Shown piece by piece: positions 1 through 8,787 of a DNA stretch of 35,419 bases. The DNA comes from Erysipelotrichaceae bacterium. GTDB lineage: Bacteria; Bacillota_I; Bacilli_A; Erysipelotrichales; Erysipelotrichaceae. The position numbers and the translations under genes were made by a program. The notes beneath the pieces were generated by a model that was not told the DNA's origin, did not search any database, and saw only the letters and a program-made list of their open reading frames with translations. Where the stretch lies: NCBI GenBank assembly GCA_017539105.1, contig JAFYHQ010000036.1, forward strand, positions 1-35,419. The letters are read 5' to 3'. The first letter of the stretch is position 1. Each line of letters begins with the position of its first letter.

Positions 1-90
1 GAGCTTCAGCGTCTCCTTCTTCTTTCTGTTTCTGGATCTCAGCTCCTTTTTCGTTTTCTTGCTTGCCTTATTCTTTTTCTTCAGAAACAT
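1..90 (-). CDS. VirB4-like (PrgJ/TraE-type) conjugation ATPase, N-terminal fragment cut by window edge
   Basis: An ATG at 90 opens a frame that runs off the left edge after 30 codons. It is preceded by GGAGGA about nine bases upstream, inside the end of the PrgI-like gene, so the two genes overlap by 23 bases. The visible residues are very rich in Lys and Arg (MFLKKKNKASKK and onward). Such a basic N-terminal tail is common in VirB4-type ATPases of Gram-positive conjugative elements, and in the PrgI-PrgJ order VirB4 directly follows PrgI. The identification rests on that order and the tail only; no ATPase motif is in view. Confidence 0.55.
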   Translation of the reverse strand, partial: MFLKKKNKASKKTKKELRSRNRKKKETLKL

Positions 91-400
91 ACTGTCTGAC
101 TCCTCCGTAGATGTATTTCCTTCTCTGGCCCAGGTTCATGACCTTTAGCGCCATGAAGGTGAAGATGTTGTGGTAGATTCCATTCGGTACCACGAACAGG
201 ACTGCGATCCCCGCCGGTATCAGCAGGACGATCGCCACCAGGAGATTGATCCTGGTGTTGTCCTTGATGTTGAGCAGGAAGATGACTTCCATCACAAGGG
301 ACAGCGTGATCCCTGCTGCGGCGATGACTAAGTCTTTCACTGTGTACTTATTGGCGATGAGCCTTCCCCTCTTAAAGTTCTTGGGTGCCGGAAAGATCAT
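68..400 (-). CDS. PrgI-family (VirB3-like) type IV secretion membrane protein
   Basis: A 110-residue protein with two hydrophobic segments in its N-terminal two thirds (about residues 22-43 and 52-72) followed by a soluble basic tail. The start MIFPAPKNFKRGRLIANKYTVKDL is typical in style of PrgI-family proteins, the small inner-membrane partners of VirB4 in Gram-positive conjugation machines. The start codon at 400 overlaps the end of the upstream gene by four bases, showing translational coupling. Its place between a VirB6-like gene and a VirB4-like gene fits the prgH-prgI-prgJ order known from enterococcal plasmid pCF10. Family assignment is good; the VirB3 equivalence is established knowledge rather than something visible here. 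Confidence 0.75.
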   Translation of the reverse strand: MIFPAPKNFKRGRLIANKYTVKDLVIAAAGITLSLVMEVIFLLNIKDNTRINLLVAIVLLIPAGIAVLFVVPNGIYHNIFTFMALKVMNLGQRRKYIYGGVRQYVSEEKE

Positions 401-1131
401 GATGCCTCACCTCCTGTCTGGTTGTTCATGGCGTTCATCATTGTCATGGAATTCATCGGATTCCTGTAGCCTCCCGTGTTCCTCCTTCCGATCGATGCGA
501 CACGGTTGGAAGCTGCGGCATAGGCTCTTGAAGCTCCCCATCCGGTCACCTTCATTCCCATCCTGGAAAACTTCTCGAATCCCGAGTATCCAGGATTGGA
601 AAGAATATCCTTCACGGATCCGGAAGAGGCATTGAGTTCGGAGATCGGCCTGGCGATGTTTGGAAGACCGTTGGCCGCAAACCCTGCGGCAAAGTCCGTC
701 AGCCCAGGGCTGTCGGAAGACATCATCGACTCGATGCCTCCCTGTATGCCTCCAAACGTTGATCGTTCCGATACCAGAGGGTTGAGTCCACCTGCAGCTC
801 CCTGAAGAGCTGATTCCATCTGCCTTCCAATGGACGATCCTCCGAGCAGTCTTCCTGCGCCATACGTGGCAAGAGCTCCTGCATCCTTTGCTGTGCCTCC
901 AAGGATCCTTCCTGCAGCACCTAAGAGACTGGAGCCGATCATCGTCGTCTGCAGCGACTGCAGCGCTGACGACACTGACAGATCGGATCCGATCAGCTGG
1001 GATATCCCTGCCGGTGCGTTCAGTACAGCGAAAAGCGTTCCGATCAGAGCCAGGATCTTGGCGATTCCTGTAAGGGTGATTCCTGAGTCTCCGGGAAGAT
1101 CCGGTGTAGCCGGTACATAGAATGGTCTCAT
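397..1131 (-). CDS. VirB6/TrbL-like channel protein, C-terminal part encoded as separate gene
   Basis: A 244-residue protein. After a short N-terminal stretch comes one hydrophobic segment (about residues 22-45) and then a long soluble part rich in Gly, Ala and Ser. That is the layout of the C-terminal half of TrbL/VirB6-like proteins: a last membrane helix, a motif resembling LIGSDLSVSSALQS, then a flexible Gly-rich cytosolic tail. The preceding gene supplies the multi-helix N-terminal half. Each has its own ribosome site (AGGAGG nine bases before this ATG), so the pair appears to be a natural two-gene version, comparable to PrgHa/PrgHb, rather than a recent frameshift. It overlaps the PrgI-like gene by four bases. 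Confidence 0.55.
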   Translation of the reverse strand: MRPFYVPATPDLPGDSGITLTGIAKILALIGTLFAVLNAPAGISQLIGSDLSVSSALQSLQTTMIGSSLLGAAGRILGGTAKDAGALATYGAGRLLGGSSIGRQMESALQGAAGGLNPLVSERSTFGGIQGGIESMMSSDSPGLTDFAAGFAANGLPNIARPISELNASSGSVKDILSNPGYSGFEKFSRMGMKVTGWGASRAYAAASNRVASIGRRNTGGYRNPMNSMTMMNAMNNQTGGEAS

Positions 1132-1140
1132 GGTATCCTC

Positions 1141-1914
1141 CTAAAGGCTCAGCACAAACGTCCCGCCAAGTACCAGCAAAAGAAGCTGCAGGTAGTTCGC
1201 CATTAAGTCCGCAAGAAATAGCTTGCACCAGGAATAGAATTGGTCTGGCTTCTCTTCCACCAGCGAGCTTATGGACCACGGAGCCAGGATCATCTTCATG
1301 ATCATGGAAAGCATACGTGAACCTATCTGTATCGCGATGATGATCATGATGAATGACGAAAAGACCGTAGATATGAAGATGCACAGGAAGTCCGTCATAG
1401 AGTTCAGGTACTTGTATGTACCGTCATCAAGCTTGGAGTTGATCCCGTCCAGGTCGATCATCCTGAACGTCACGGATTCATCCACCCCTATGCAGGAAAG
1501 AAAGAATCCGGAATAGCTTGAAGTGCCCGATCCCATGATTCTCTCTATGCTGTCAACAAGGAGGGTCGTCAGTTGTCCGATGGATTTCAGGATGAAAGGC
1601 GCAACCGCTATGACAAGTCCTGCCGCTCCGATCCTCAGGATGATGCCGATCGGATCGAGATGCTCCATCTCCTCTTCACTGGATATCGATCTCAGGTATC
1701 TTTTCATAAGCCTGAAGACGATGAAGAATCCCAGGAATGCTCCGACAAAGCCGTCGTAGTAGGACCAGACAGTGCTGTTTGCCATCAGGTTGTATCCCGC
1801 CAGAGACTTGCAGACATCAAACATCGAGTCCAGAACATAGAAAAGTGCCGACACGATCCACCATAGAAGCTGGCGGAAGATGTCGACGAAGATCGTGAAG
1901 AATCCCGAGAACAT
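1141..1914 (-). CDS. VirB6/TrbL-like polytopic membrane protein of the conjugation channel
   Basis: A 257-residue, very hydrophobic protein with about five or six membrane segments (roughly residues 5-27, 50-68, 90-112, 135-145, 170-200 and 230-255). Large TrbL/VirB6-family proteins form the inner-membrane channel core of type IV secretion systems and have this topology. It sits in the canonical place upstream of the PrgI/VirB3-like gene. The protein ends directly after a hydrophobic helix, and the next gene (ten bases on) begins with the expected remaining helix and Gly-rich tail. It starts two bases after the DUF2958 gene ends, so they are co-transcribed. Confidence 0.65.
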   Translation of the reverse strand: MFSGFFTIFVDIFRQLLWWIVSALFYVLDSMFDVCKSLAGYNLMANSTVWSYYDGFVGAFLGFFIVFRLMKRYLRSISSEEEMEHLDPIGIILRIGAAGLVIAVAPFILKSIGQLTTLLVDSIERIMGSGTSSYSGFFLSCIGVDESVTFRMIDLDGINSKLDDGTYKYLNSMTDFLCIFISTVFSSFIMIIIAIQIGSRMLSMIMKMILAPWSISSLVEEKPDQFYSWCKLFLADLMANYLQLLLLVLGGTFVLSL

Positions 1915-1916
1915 TT

Positions 1917-2750
1917 CTAGAGTTCCTTGCCGAAGTCCATGTCGTTTTCCTTGGACATTGCATTGCTGAATTCCTGCATCGGCTCCTCTCCCTGACTGAA
2001 CATGTCTTCGATCAGTGAGTCGTATCCGGGAAACTCATGGGTCTCGTAGTAGTCGTCGACCTTGTCCTGGTCAAAGCAGTTGTCTCTGTCGTAGTAGTAC
2101 CTGTCGATGTCGAAAACGTCGTCGATATCAAGGTTCTCTTTATACAGATAGTTGACGACCTTGTCATACATTTCATCGTCGACAACGTTTCTCAGCAGCG
2201 CGAACTTCTGCTTCTGAAAGTCAATCACCCTGTCAAGATCCTCCAGACTTCTCTCCATCATTCCAAGATCATAAAGACCATCTTTGTCGATCGACATCAT
2301 GACATCGTAAAGGGAATCGCCCACACTGACAGACTCGTCCCTTTCGATCCTCAGGTGTCCCAGCATCGGACCGAGGTCGATGGAACTGAGCTCCTCCAGA
2401 GAAGGCATCATGCCCCATTCCCAGCCGATATCCTCAAACAGACGTGCGCAACCGTAGAAATAGTGCTGCCCTTCCTGATAGTCGTAGTATTCTGTGAAGA
2501 TCCAGTCCTGACATGCCGCAGGATTGAAGAAATGGGCCATGACCTTCAATTGCTTCGGGTCCCTTATCTCGTCCTGGGACCTGTAGGGATATTCGTCCAT
2601 GAACTTCTGCATCTCCGGCGTAATCTCGTACATCTGATCGACGGTATTGTTGTAGACGGCATAGTAGAGCACGTCGCTGTTTTCCACCGCAATCCTTTCC
2701 TGATCGGTCAGTTCGTTCTGCGTCTTCTGGTATATGAGCTTTTCAGACAT
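1917..2750 (-). CDS. DUF2958-domain protein embedded in the transfer operon
   Basis: A 277-residue soluble, strongly acidic protein with no signal peptide or membrane segment. Residues about 65-135 (from KVMAHFFNPAACQDWIFTEYY to LGHLRIERDES) follow the DUF2958 pattern: a NP...W..TE start, a Phe-Tyr-Gly-Ala-Arg-Leu middle, a SLEEL helix and an ending in IERD. DUF2958 proteins are common on conjugative elements and plasmids and have no assigned activity. The C-terminal half is helical, with many Asp and Tyr residues, and is not recognised. Its place inside the secretion genes, between VirB2-like and VirB6-like, is unusual. An AAAAGGA-type site precedes the ATG. A regulatory or chaperone role is possible but unsupported. 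Confidence 0.6.
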   Translation of the reverse strand: MSEKLIYQKTQNELTDQERIAVENSDVLYYAVYNNTVDQMYEITPEMQKFMDEYPYRSQDEIRDPKQLKVMAHFFNPAACQDWIFTEYYDYQEGQHYFYGCARLFEDIGWEWGMMPSLEELSSIDLGPMLGHLRIERDESVSVGDSLYDVMMSIDKDGLYDLGMMERSLEDLDRVIDFQKQKFALLRNVVDDEMYDKVVNYLYKENLDIDDVFDIDRYYYDRDNCFDQDKVDDYYETHEFPGYDSLIEDMFSQGEEPMQEFSNAMSKENDMDFGKEL

Positions 2751-2762
2751 TGTCTTTTCCTC

Positions 2763-3008
2763 CTAAACATTGATCCCGAAGATCCTAAGAATAGCGGTCA
2801 GTGAAAACAGGACCACGGCCACGAAGACCGCTTTCTTGATCTTCTTGCCGATCGGGTTCTGCTGCTGCTCCTGCTCGTCCGAAGCATACCATTTGATCGC
2901 CTGTACGATGCAGTAGACGATGCAGGTCGAGGGAATGATGAGCATCCCTGCGGTCGTTGCTGGGTCAAGGAAGCTCTTGACCAGACTTACCAGTGCGTTG
3001 CCGTCCAT
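2763..3008 (-). CDS. Small two-helix membrane protein, VirB2-like
   Basis: The chosen ATG at 3008 has a clear AGGAAGGGAAATAG site just upstream; the frame is open further but those residues are highly charged and overlap the preceding gene. The 81-residue product has two hydrophobic segments (about residues 20-40 and 58-78) separated by a short charged Gln-rich loop. Small two-helix proteins just upstream of the VirB6-like gene are the VirB2-like (pilin or channel) components of Gram-positive conjugation systems. The assignment relies on topology and position. Confidence 0.5.
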   Translation of the reverse strand: MDGNALVSLVKSFLDPATTAGMLIIPSTCIVYCIVQAIKWYASDEQEQQQNPIGKKIKKAVFVAVVLFSLTAILRIFGINV

Positions 3009-3009
3009 G

Positions 3010-3420
3010 CTATTTCCCTTCCTTTGTTTCCTGAGATTCGAATTTTCTTTCGAATTCCTGTCTTTTTCTGTTTCTGTATCTGTTGAAGACATCGTGTATC
3101 TCCTGTCCCGTCATCTCGAAGGTCTCTTCCACTCTTGTGGATCTTGCATTCTCGTCATAGAGTGCCCTCATGACACGGTACAGCCTATCTTTCTTGAGAT
3201 ACGTATATCTGATGTACTCGTACTTCTTGTCCGTCTTGAGCCTTGACTCCGGAACGGTGAAGGTCCTCTTGATCTTCCGTTCGTCCCCTTCCTCATCAGG
3301 CATCTCGATGATGAACAGATCGTAGCTTCCTCCTTCGGTCGAGGGAAGAGTCAGCCTGTCCCTTATAAAGCTCTTTGAAAAGCTTACAGCAATTTCGTCA
3401 TCCTTCATTTTTCTTTTCAT
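3010..3420 (-). CDS. Uncharacterised cytosolic protein at head of the transfer operon
   Basis: A protein of 136 residues from the ATG at 3420, or 132 from the ATG at 3408. The first ATG has AAAGG directly against it, so the second, 12 bases after that site, may be the true start. No membrane segment. The N-terminal half is beta-rich (IAVSFSKSFIRDRLTLPS, then RTFTVPESRL) and resembles small ICE proteins that begin with a V-S-F-S-K motif; the C-terminal half is a highly charged helix. Its end is one base from the start of the VirB2-like gene. I do not recognise a domain with a known role. Confidence 0.55.
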   Translation of the reverse strand: MKRKMKDDEIAVSFSKSFIRDRLTLPSTEGGSYDLFIIEMPDEEGDERKIKRTFTVPESRLKTDKKYEYIRYTYLKKDRLYRVMRALYDENARSTRVEETFEMTGQEIHDVFNRYRNRKRQEFERKFESQETKEGK

Positions 3421-3439
3421 CCTTTCTTTTCATGCTGTT

Positions 3440-3491
3440 AAGGCGGATTCAGACTTCCGGAGATGTTTGAAAGTCTGCTGTGATCCGCCTT
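3440..3491 (-). repeat. Long imperfect hairpin between surface and transfer genes (inner copy)
   Basis: AAGGCGGATTCAGACTT (3440-3456) pairs with the arm AAGTCTG...ATCCGCCTT (3471-3491), leaving a five-base bulge and a 14-base loop. No T-run follows on the minus strand, so it is not an ordinary intrinsic terminator. It lies 20 bases before the first gene of the secretion module. Confidence 0.6.
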
Positions 3492-3532
3492 CTGGCCGGC
3501 CTGCAGACAGCACTGCATTTCCGGTCGGCCAG
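3492..3532 (-). repeat. Long hairpin directly after the Ig-like protein gene (outer copy)
   Basis: CTGGCCGGCC (3492-3501) pairs with GGTCGGCCAG (3523-3532), and inside it TGCAG pairs with CTGCA around a six-base loop. It starts seven bases after the stop codon of the upstream gene and abuts the next hairpin. It is GC-rich and has no T-run, and is perhaps an RNA-processing or stability element separating surface and transfer genes. Confidence 0.6.
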
Positions 3533-3538
3533 TAATCG

Positions 3539-4756
3539 TCATTCGACGACCGTCACATAGGCAACGGCCATCGTGGCTCCCGTTGCCGTATCGATGTAGT
3601 AGATGGGATACGTTCCCGGCGAAGAGGTATTCAGTTCCGGAAACTGGATGGAGATCGTGATGTCTCCGCCGAGACCGTCGTATGTCGAATATGCCGCAGT
3701 CCCGGGATCCGTTCCGATCTTCACGGTAACGTTGTGGCAGTACACCTTCTTCTGCTCAGACTGGGGATCTGATCCTTCTGAACTGTTTCCGCCATTGGGT
3801 GCAGGATCGCTGCTTGCTGGCGAGGATGAATCTGCAGGTTTCGCACTCGCCGGATTCGGATTCTCCTTCGGTTTGTCTTCAATGAAAACGCGCAGAATTG
3901 CTTCTGCCATGTTGCCGGAAGAATCTTCCACAAGATAACGGATATCCTGCTCGTCCAGATCCCAGTCAAGTTCGCTTATCGTGACCTTGAGATCCTCATC
4001 ATGGTTGTCGGAGATCTCATCGATGTACTCGTTCGGATCGAACTCGTCCACCTTCCTTGTCAGGGTGATCTCATCTTCCTTCAGTCTGATCACAGGAGCT
4101 GTCGAATCAATCACTCTGATCTTCAGGTCTTTTCTGACCGCTTTCAGTCCGTTGGACAGCTGGTAGATGACGGTATATTCGCCAAGCTCATCGGCTGCAA
4201 AGGACGGAAAGATGATCATGATATTTTCTCCTTCAGAGTGTCCGACAATCTGCTCCTCGGCATTGAAGACATCCCCGTATTCAAGGACCGCCTCATCGCT
4301 TCTGAATGTGATGAAGAGATCCTGCCTGTAGATCTGGTAGATCTTTCTTCCGAAGAGAAAGACTCCGGCAGCAATGCCGATCATTCCAAGGATCATGACG
4401 ATCCTTAAAAGACTGATCGTATTGTGCAGCTTCCTGCTTTTTACTTCGGCACGGATCTGCTGCTGCTCGAGCTTCTTCTCCTGCTCCGCTTCCAGGTCCC
4501 TTTCGTTGAATTCCTTAAGAAGCCTTTCGCGGATATTCTCCATCTCTTCAGATGGCATCGACGTTCTCGCATAGGCGGACACGTCAAGACCCTGTTCAAG
4601 GCCAAGGCGGATCTGCCTGAGCTGCAGGTTGTCGAAGGAGATATCATTCATGTACTGCTCGATCAGCTTCGGATCGATCCCGCTCATGAATGCGAGTCTG
4701 ATCTCCTCGAAGCAGAAAGGCATGAAGTCCTTAATTCTGTAGTCGTTCAGTTCCAT
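3539..4756 (-). CDS. Membrane-anchored protein with cytosolic helical repeats and extracellular Ig-like (DUF5011-type) domains
   Basis: Start set at the ATG at 4756, preceded by AAAGGA with eight bases spacing; the frame is open upstream only because it overlaps the sortase gene. The product has 405 residues. Residues 1-80 carry repeats of the type LRQIRLGLEQGLDVSAYA, a helical repeat frequent in proteins of clostridial conjugative elements. Residues 80-108 form a charged coiled coil and 115-136 a membrane helix. Residues about 150-290 are Ig-like, including a section with STAPVI and DSSGN motifs typical of DUF5011/HYR-like domains. A Pro/Ser/Asp linker (298-335) and a small C-terminal beta domain (338-405) follow. 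The large outside part beside a sortase and an adhesin suggests a role in cell contact during mating. No sorting motif. Confidence 0.6.
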   Translation of the reverse strand: MELNDYRIKDFMPFCFEEIRLAFMSGIDPKLIEQYMNDISFDNLQLRQIRLGLEQGLDVSAYARTSMPSEEMENIRERLLKEFNERDLEAEQEKKLEQQQIRAEVKSRKLHNTISLLRIVMILGMIGIAAGVFLFGRKIYQIYRQDLFITFRSDEAVLEYGDVFNAEEQIVGHSEGENIMIIFPSFAADELGEYTVIYQLSNGLKAVRKDLKIRVIDSTAPVIRLKEDEITLTRKVDEFDPNEYIDEISDNHDEDLKVTISELDWDLDEQDIRYLVEDSSGNMAEAILRVFIEDKPKENPNPASAKPADSSSPASSDPAPNGGNSSEGSDPQSEQKKVYCHNVTVKIGTDPGTAAYSTYDGLGGDITISIQFPELNTSSPGTYPIYYIDTATGATMAVAYVTVVE

Positions 4757-4769
4757 AGAAAGCATCCTT

Positions 4770-5807
4770 TCAGCCATAAAGTTCGACACCGGTTTCCCTG
4801 CAGACAATGATCTGCCTGTACCGGGGCTGATGCTCCAGACAGGTGACAAGCGTCAGAAGATGATCCTCTTCTCCGATGGGTGTTCCGATATCGTACCTGG
4901 AAAGGTTTCGGATCAGCGAATAGTAGTTGTTTTCATACTCAGGATCCTCATTGCCGGAAAGATCCCTCCTGGGGTCTGTCCTGATCACCTGGATCTCGTC
5001 ATCGTCAAGAATGTCGATCACGAAAACGGCAGCCACTTCGTACCTGCGGATCTCGTTGTCCAGGATCAGTCTCAACGTGCTGTTGCCGGCAAGACCGTCT
5101 TCATCAAGCAGGAGGTCTAGAGGAGTGAACTGCCTTCTTCCTGATGGATCCCAGTCCCTGGCGTAGTGATGCCCGTAGATGATGAGATTGATATCGTCCA
5201 GGCTGTTCCTGCAGTCAAGGAAGACGGATCCTCCTTCATCGGAATAGTCGTAATTCCCCGTCTTCCAGCTGGTCCAGATGTAGACGTCGTTACCTGAAAA
5301 GCCAGTCGGATCCTCCACCAGCTGGCCGTCCTTCGTATAGAAGACATAAAGGCTTCCGTCTTCCCTGTAGACATCCTTCGCCTGAACGAAAGGCAGGTCG
5401 ATCAGCCCGGAATCGAAGATGATCTGTCCTACATAGTCGGGATTGATCTCCTCGTTCTTCAGCCACATCTTCCTGAGCTTCCTGTCCATGGGATTGGATC
5501 CGGATCCGCTGTCTAGGTCAATGTCCGCGACAGAAACGTCTGCGAGCCTGCTGACGCACAAAAAAAGCAGCAGTATCATTGCTGCTACAGCCGGAAAAGC
5601 GATCAGGATCGGTCTTTTCCTTCTCCTAGATGAAGATCTGGCATAAGAACGTTCGTAAGTGACGGTATCTGTCTTTTCATCAACGGCTTCCTGCTCGGCT
5701 TTGCCGACATAGATGTCCTCGAATATGAATTCCGGAACCGGTATTTCGAATTCCTTTTCCTTTTTTGCGTGCCTTGGAACGTAGGGTCTGTTTTCAGTCT
5801 CCTTCAT
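4770..5807 (-). CDS. srtB: Class B sortase
   Basis: A 345-residue protein with a cytosolic, charged N-terminus (residues 1-64), one membrane helix (about 66-86) and a sortase domain (about 110-340). Catalytic residues are visible: His in IIYGHHY (213), Cys in LLTLVTC (323) and the Arg in PRYRQIIVCR (331). The TLxTC motif and the extra helix before the Cys are typical of class B enzymes. Sortases are transpeptidases that cut surface proteins at a short motif and link them to peptidoglycan or to other subunits. The ATG overlaps the 3' end of the adhesin gene by 14 bases, so substrate and enzyme are translationally coupled. The long cytosolic N-terminus (64 residues) is larger than usual. Confidence 0.9.
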   Translation of the reverse strand: MKETENRPYVPRHAKKEKEFEIPVPEFIFEDIYVGKAEQEAVDEKTDTVTYERSYARSSSRRRKRPILIAFPAVAAMILLLFLCVSRLADVSVADIDLDSGSGSNPMDRKLRKMWLKNEEINPDYVGQIIFDSGLIDLPFVQAKDVYREDGSLYVFYTKDGQLVEDPTGFSGNDVYIWTSWKTGNYDYSDEGGSVFLDCRNSLDDINLIIYGHHYARDWDPSGRRQFTPLDLLLDEDGLAGNSTLRLILDNEIRRYEVAAVFVIDILDDDEIQVIRTDPRRDLSGNEDPEYENNYYSLIRNLSRYDIGTPIGEEDHLLTLVTCLEHQPRYRQIIVCRETGVELYG

Positions 5808-8661
5808 ATCCGGTATTCGGGATGATGATCATGGAGTTGGAGCGGTAGTTCTCCACTTCCCCGATCCCATAATCGTGGCCTACCGTCATGGTGAACGGCT
5901 TCGTATCGATGTAGTATCCTGCCGGCGCCACAAGCTCGGTAAAGGTGATCTCCGTATCCTCCGGCTGCTGATCAAGATATATAAGGCCTTTGCCGACATG
6001 GTACTTGGCTGAAGTCTCTTCTCCTTCCACTCTGGCGTAGTATGTGCCTTCGGGCAGATCAAGGATCGTAACGGCCTGCTTCCTGAAGTTGGCGTTGTAC
6101 TTTGAATCGGCGGACCTTTCAAGCGCTGTCATGTCCGGATCGGTGTAGATGTTCAGTCTGAACGGCTCTTCCCTTTCGACATGGATCCCGCCGGTAACAA
6201 AGGTCCCCAGGTCTTTCTCAAAGACAGTTCCGTCCCTCTTGACCCTGCGGGTCTTCACGTCGAAGTAGGCACCGTTCAGCTTTATCGACCTGTTGCTGTC
6301 GCCGATCTTGTAGAGGACGAATGCCGCCCTGTAGAGCTCGTCGACATAGATCGTCTGATCCTCGTCTTCCAGGTCCTCGTGGTACGTAAGGCAGTTTTCG
6401 ATCAGCTCTTCAGATTCCATTTCGGTTATACTTCCCTCAAGATCTTCGACCTGCTCTTTGGTAAACAGGTATTCGTAAGCGACATAGGCGGTGTTCTCCA
6501 GATTATCGAGATTCATATCGCCCAGTTCGACCACGACTTTCCCACTCTCTGTTTCAGGAGTGAAGGTGTCACTACTGGACATAACGACTTCCTCGGACTC
6601 TTTGTTCACCAGCTTGGCAACAAGAGTGTATTCCTGACCGGAGATCAGATAGTCGTAGATGACTGTATCCAGAACCGTGACCATTCCGTCCGCCGGATAG
6701 CGCTTGCTGCCGTCCTTGAAGGTAGCAACGGTGCGGATCGCTTCCTTTTCAGTCTGGGTGAGGCTGAGATTGTCAACAGTCAGCCATTCACCGCCGGAGA
6801 TGGTCACAACAGTTTCGCCGTTTTCTCTTCTGATATGCCCGACATAGACATTCTCATCTCTAAGATACGTCTGAGGTGCCTTGGTCTCTTCGATCGTGAA
6901 GGTGCCTAACGGCAGGTAGAAGGTGTCTGTTTCATCAAGAAGCAGCTCATCTCCTCCTACATAGTGTTCACCGTCCAATGTCACTACAGCTTCACCGTCG
7001 TCGTTATAGACAGGATGGAATATCCATTCATATTTCGCTTTCAGACCAGAAACGTCATCTTCCTGGGTATCATAATATCTTACTGTGAATTCTGCGTCTT
7101 CAAGATACTTGACCCTTGTCTTATCAGATGCATTCTGTTTTATCAGTACTATTTTAATCGGGTCGTTGAACGGCGGTTCTGTCGATGTGATCACCGTGTC
7201 CTTGCCGCTGGCAATAACAGCGGTGTAGACCGTCGGATCAAGATCATATCCCGGGGAAGCCGTGATCTCCTTGACATAGTATGTGCCTTCGCTGTTGAAC
7301 TTCATCGTCTCGGTCCTGCCTTCAGCATCGGTTGTCAGGGTTCCGACAAGATCCGTACACTGTCTGTCTGAATAGACGCCATAGACAGCGCCTGCCAGAG
7401 AGTAGTTGTTCGGGCAGTTATCAAGATAGTTGAAATCCGTCTCTGCCGGGACCTTGAGAACGTTCAGATTCATCTGGATCGCCGTGACCTTGAAGGTGGC
7501 TTTTTCGGACAGGACGCCGGATGTCACCACGTTCTGATAGGTGTCCGATGCTCTGTAAACAGGTTCAGGAAGGCTTGGATCCCCTACTGTGATGGTACAG
7601 GCTGCTCCACTAAGAGGCTTTGTAGCCTTGACATAAAAGTATCTGCCGTCCCAGACTGGAGAAGATTTAGTGTTTCCTTCGGCGTCGCAGAAGACCAGTC
7701 CATCAGGCAGCGAGACCGTTGCGTTCGAAGGGTTATTGACCGTTCCGATCCTGATCGGTTCGCCTACATAGTCCTCGTAGCTTGAAGCGACATTGATGCC
7801 ACCCGAGATATCCGTATTTGCGACCGTATTGTAGTAGTAGCTGATCAGAGAGTTCTGCGTTTCACAGATCACGCGGCATCCTGCGGAATCGTTCCAGCTG
7901 TCACAGTCATTCGTGTTCATGCGGAAGAAGCCGTCCTGCTGCTCCACATAGCTCTGTGCCACAGGATCGAGCTCTACCAGCCTCCAGATGGCAGACTGGA
8001 CAGCCAGAGCCTCGCCGATCTTCTGGTTCACAGATCGGTTGTTGCTCGCTGTACGAAGTACCGCGGAGTTGTTTCCGCCGATGTTCTTGACAAACTGGGT
8101 GCAGATCCTTGCGATCTTGAGCTTTGTAGCGTCCGAAAGCATGTTATAATTTGCCATCGTGACAGTAGAATATGGCACGCTTGTTCCGACGCCGAACGTA
8201 GCTGTCCTTGGCTGTACGCAGAACGACACTTCGAACTTCTCTCGCTCGCTGTAGCTGGCGTCGGTAGGCCCGACCATGTAGATGCCGGGAAAATATCTGA
8301 TACTCGTATTGTTGTCAAAATAGCCGGTTCCGGGGAAGTCGTCCCATCTTGCCGTCTTAAACCTTTCATCGGCTCTCACCGGTTCAGCCATGATCTTGGC
8401 TCCGTCTTCGGAACCGTAGTTCAGCCAGGCTGCATCCGGCACAAATATGGCTTCTTCGACGATGTGCATGTATTCCAGAGCTTCTTCGCCATAGACTGCT
8501 ACGACCTTTGCATAGAAGTCGTCATCGTAGACGAACGTTCCCTCCGCTTCCTCCGGATCCGTCACAGCGGATCCTTCGTCATCTGCGAAAACTGCACTGA
8601 CGTTCATCACGAACATGAATGCAGTAAGAATGATCAATAACGTTTTTCCTATTCTTTTCAT
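5794..8661 (-). CDS. Large surface adhesin: thioester domain, SpaA-like domains, VaFE T-Q ester domain, IPNTG motif
   Basis: Start placed at the ATG at 8661, preceded by AGAGAGGA and encoding a signal peptide (KRIGKTLLIILTAFMFV, cut near VFA-DD); 955 residues. Residues about 115-300 form a thioester domain: Cys148 in FCVQP and Gln222 in VQSAIW are the expected internal thioester pair, able to bond covalently to host or neighbour surfaces. SpaA/Cna-B-like domains follow at about 396-490 and 500-610, each ending in an EIT or EET Glu motif for isopeptide bonds. A VaFE (T-Q ester) domain spans about 635-775, with Thr644 and Gln769 as likely ester partners. A last SpaA-like domain ends near 930. 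The C-terminus is IPNTG plus YEGD, a sorting motif without the usual membrane helix. It probably makes the cell-to-cell attachment structure of the ICE. Confidence 0.85.
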   Translation of the reverse strand: MKRIGKTLLIILTAFMFVMNVSAVFADDEGSAVTDPEEAEGTFVYDDDFYAKVVAVYGEEALEYMHIVEEAIFVPDAAWLNYGSEDGAKIMAEPVRADERFKTARWDDFPGTGYFDNNTSIRYFPGIYMVGPTDASYSEREKFEVSFCVQPRTATFGVGTSVPYSTVTMANYNMLSDATKLKIARICTQFVKNIGGNNSAVLRTASNNRSVNQKIGEALAVQSAIWRLVELDPVAQSYVEQQDGFFRMNTNDCDSWNDSAGCRVICETQNSLISYYYNTVANTDISGGINVASSYEDYVGEPIRIGTVNNPSNATVSLPDGLVFCDAEGNTKSSPVWDGRYFYVKATKPLSGAACTITVGDPSLPEPVYRASDTYQNVVTSGVLSEKATFKVTAIQMNLNVLKVPAETDFNYLDNCPNNYSLAGAVYGVYSDRQCTDLVGTLTTDAEGRTETMKFNSEGTYYVKEITASPGYDLDPTVYTAVIASGKDTVITSTEPPFNDPIKIVLIKQNASDKTRVKYLEDAEFTVRYYDTQEDDVSGLKAKYEWIFHPVYNDDGEAVVTLDGEHYVGGDELLLDETDTFYLPLGTFTIEETKAPQTYLRDENVYVGHIRRENGETVVTISGGEWLTVDNLSLTQTEKEAIRTVATFKDGSKRYPADGMVTVLDTVIYDYLISGQEYTLVAKLVNKESEEVVMSSSDTFTPETESGKVVVELGDMNLDNLENTAYVAYEYLFTKEQVEDLEGSITEMESEELIENCLTYHEDLEDEDQTIYVDELYRAAFVLYKIGDSNRSIKLNGAYFDVKTRRVKRDGTVFEKDLGTFVTGGIHVEREEPFRLNIYTDPDMTALERSADSKYNANFRKQAVTILDLPEGTYYARVEGEETSAKYHVGKGLIYLDQQPEDTEITFTELVAPAGYYIDTKPFTMTVGHDYGIGEVENYRSNSMIIIPNTGYEGD

Positions 8662-8704
8662 TGTTGTCCTCTCTTTCTCTGATACTGATCTTGATATATG
8701 AAAA

Positions 8705-8758
8705 GCACACCTTCTTAGGTGTGCGGTTTTCCCGAAAGAAAAGCCGTCGGGTAACGGC
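8705..8758 (-). terminator. Two tandem terminator-like hairpins in front of the adhesin gene
   Basis: Read on the minus strand, a first stem GCCGT/ACGGC (8743-8758) is followed by TTTTC, then a second, perfect 8-bp stem GCACACCT/AGGTGTGC (8705-8724) is followed by TTTTC. They sit between the stop of the upstream gene and the ribosome site of the adhesin gene, about 45 bases from its ATG. Confidence 0.65.
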
Positions 8759-8787
8759 ATGATGATTCAGTCTGTGAAGAGATCGGA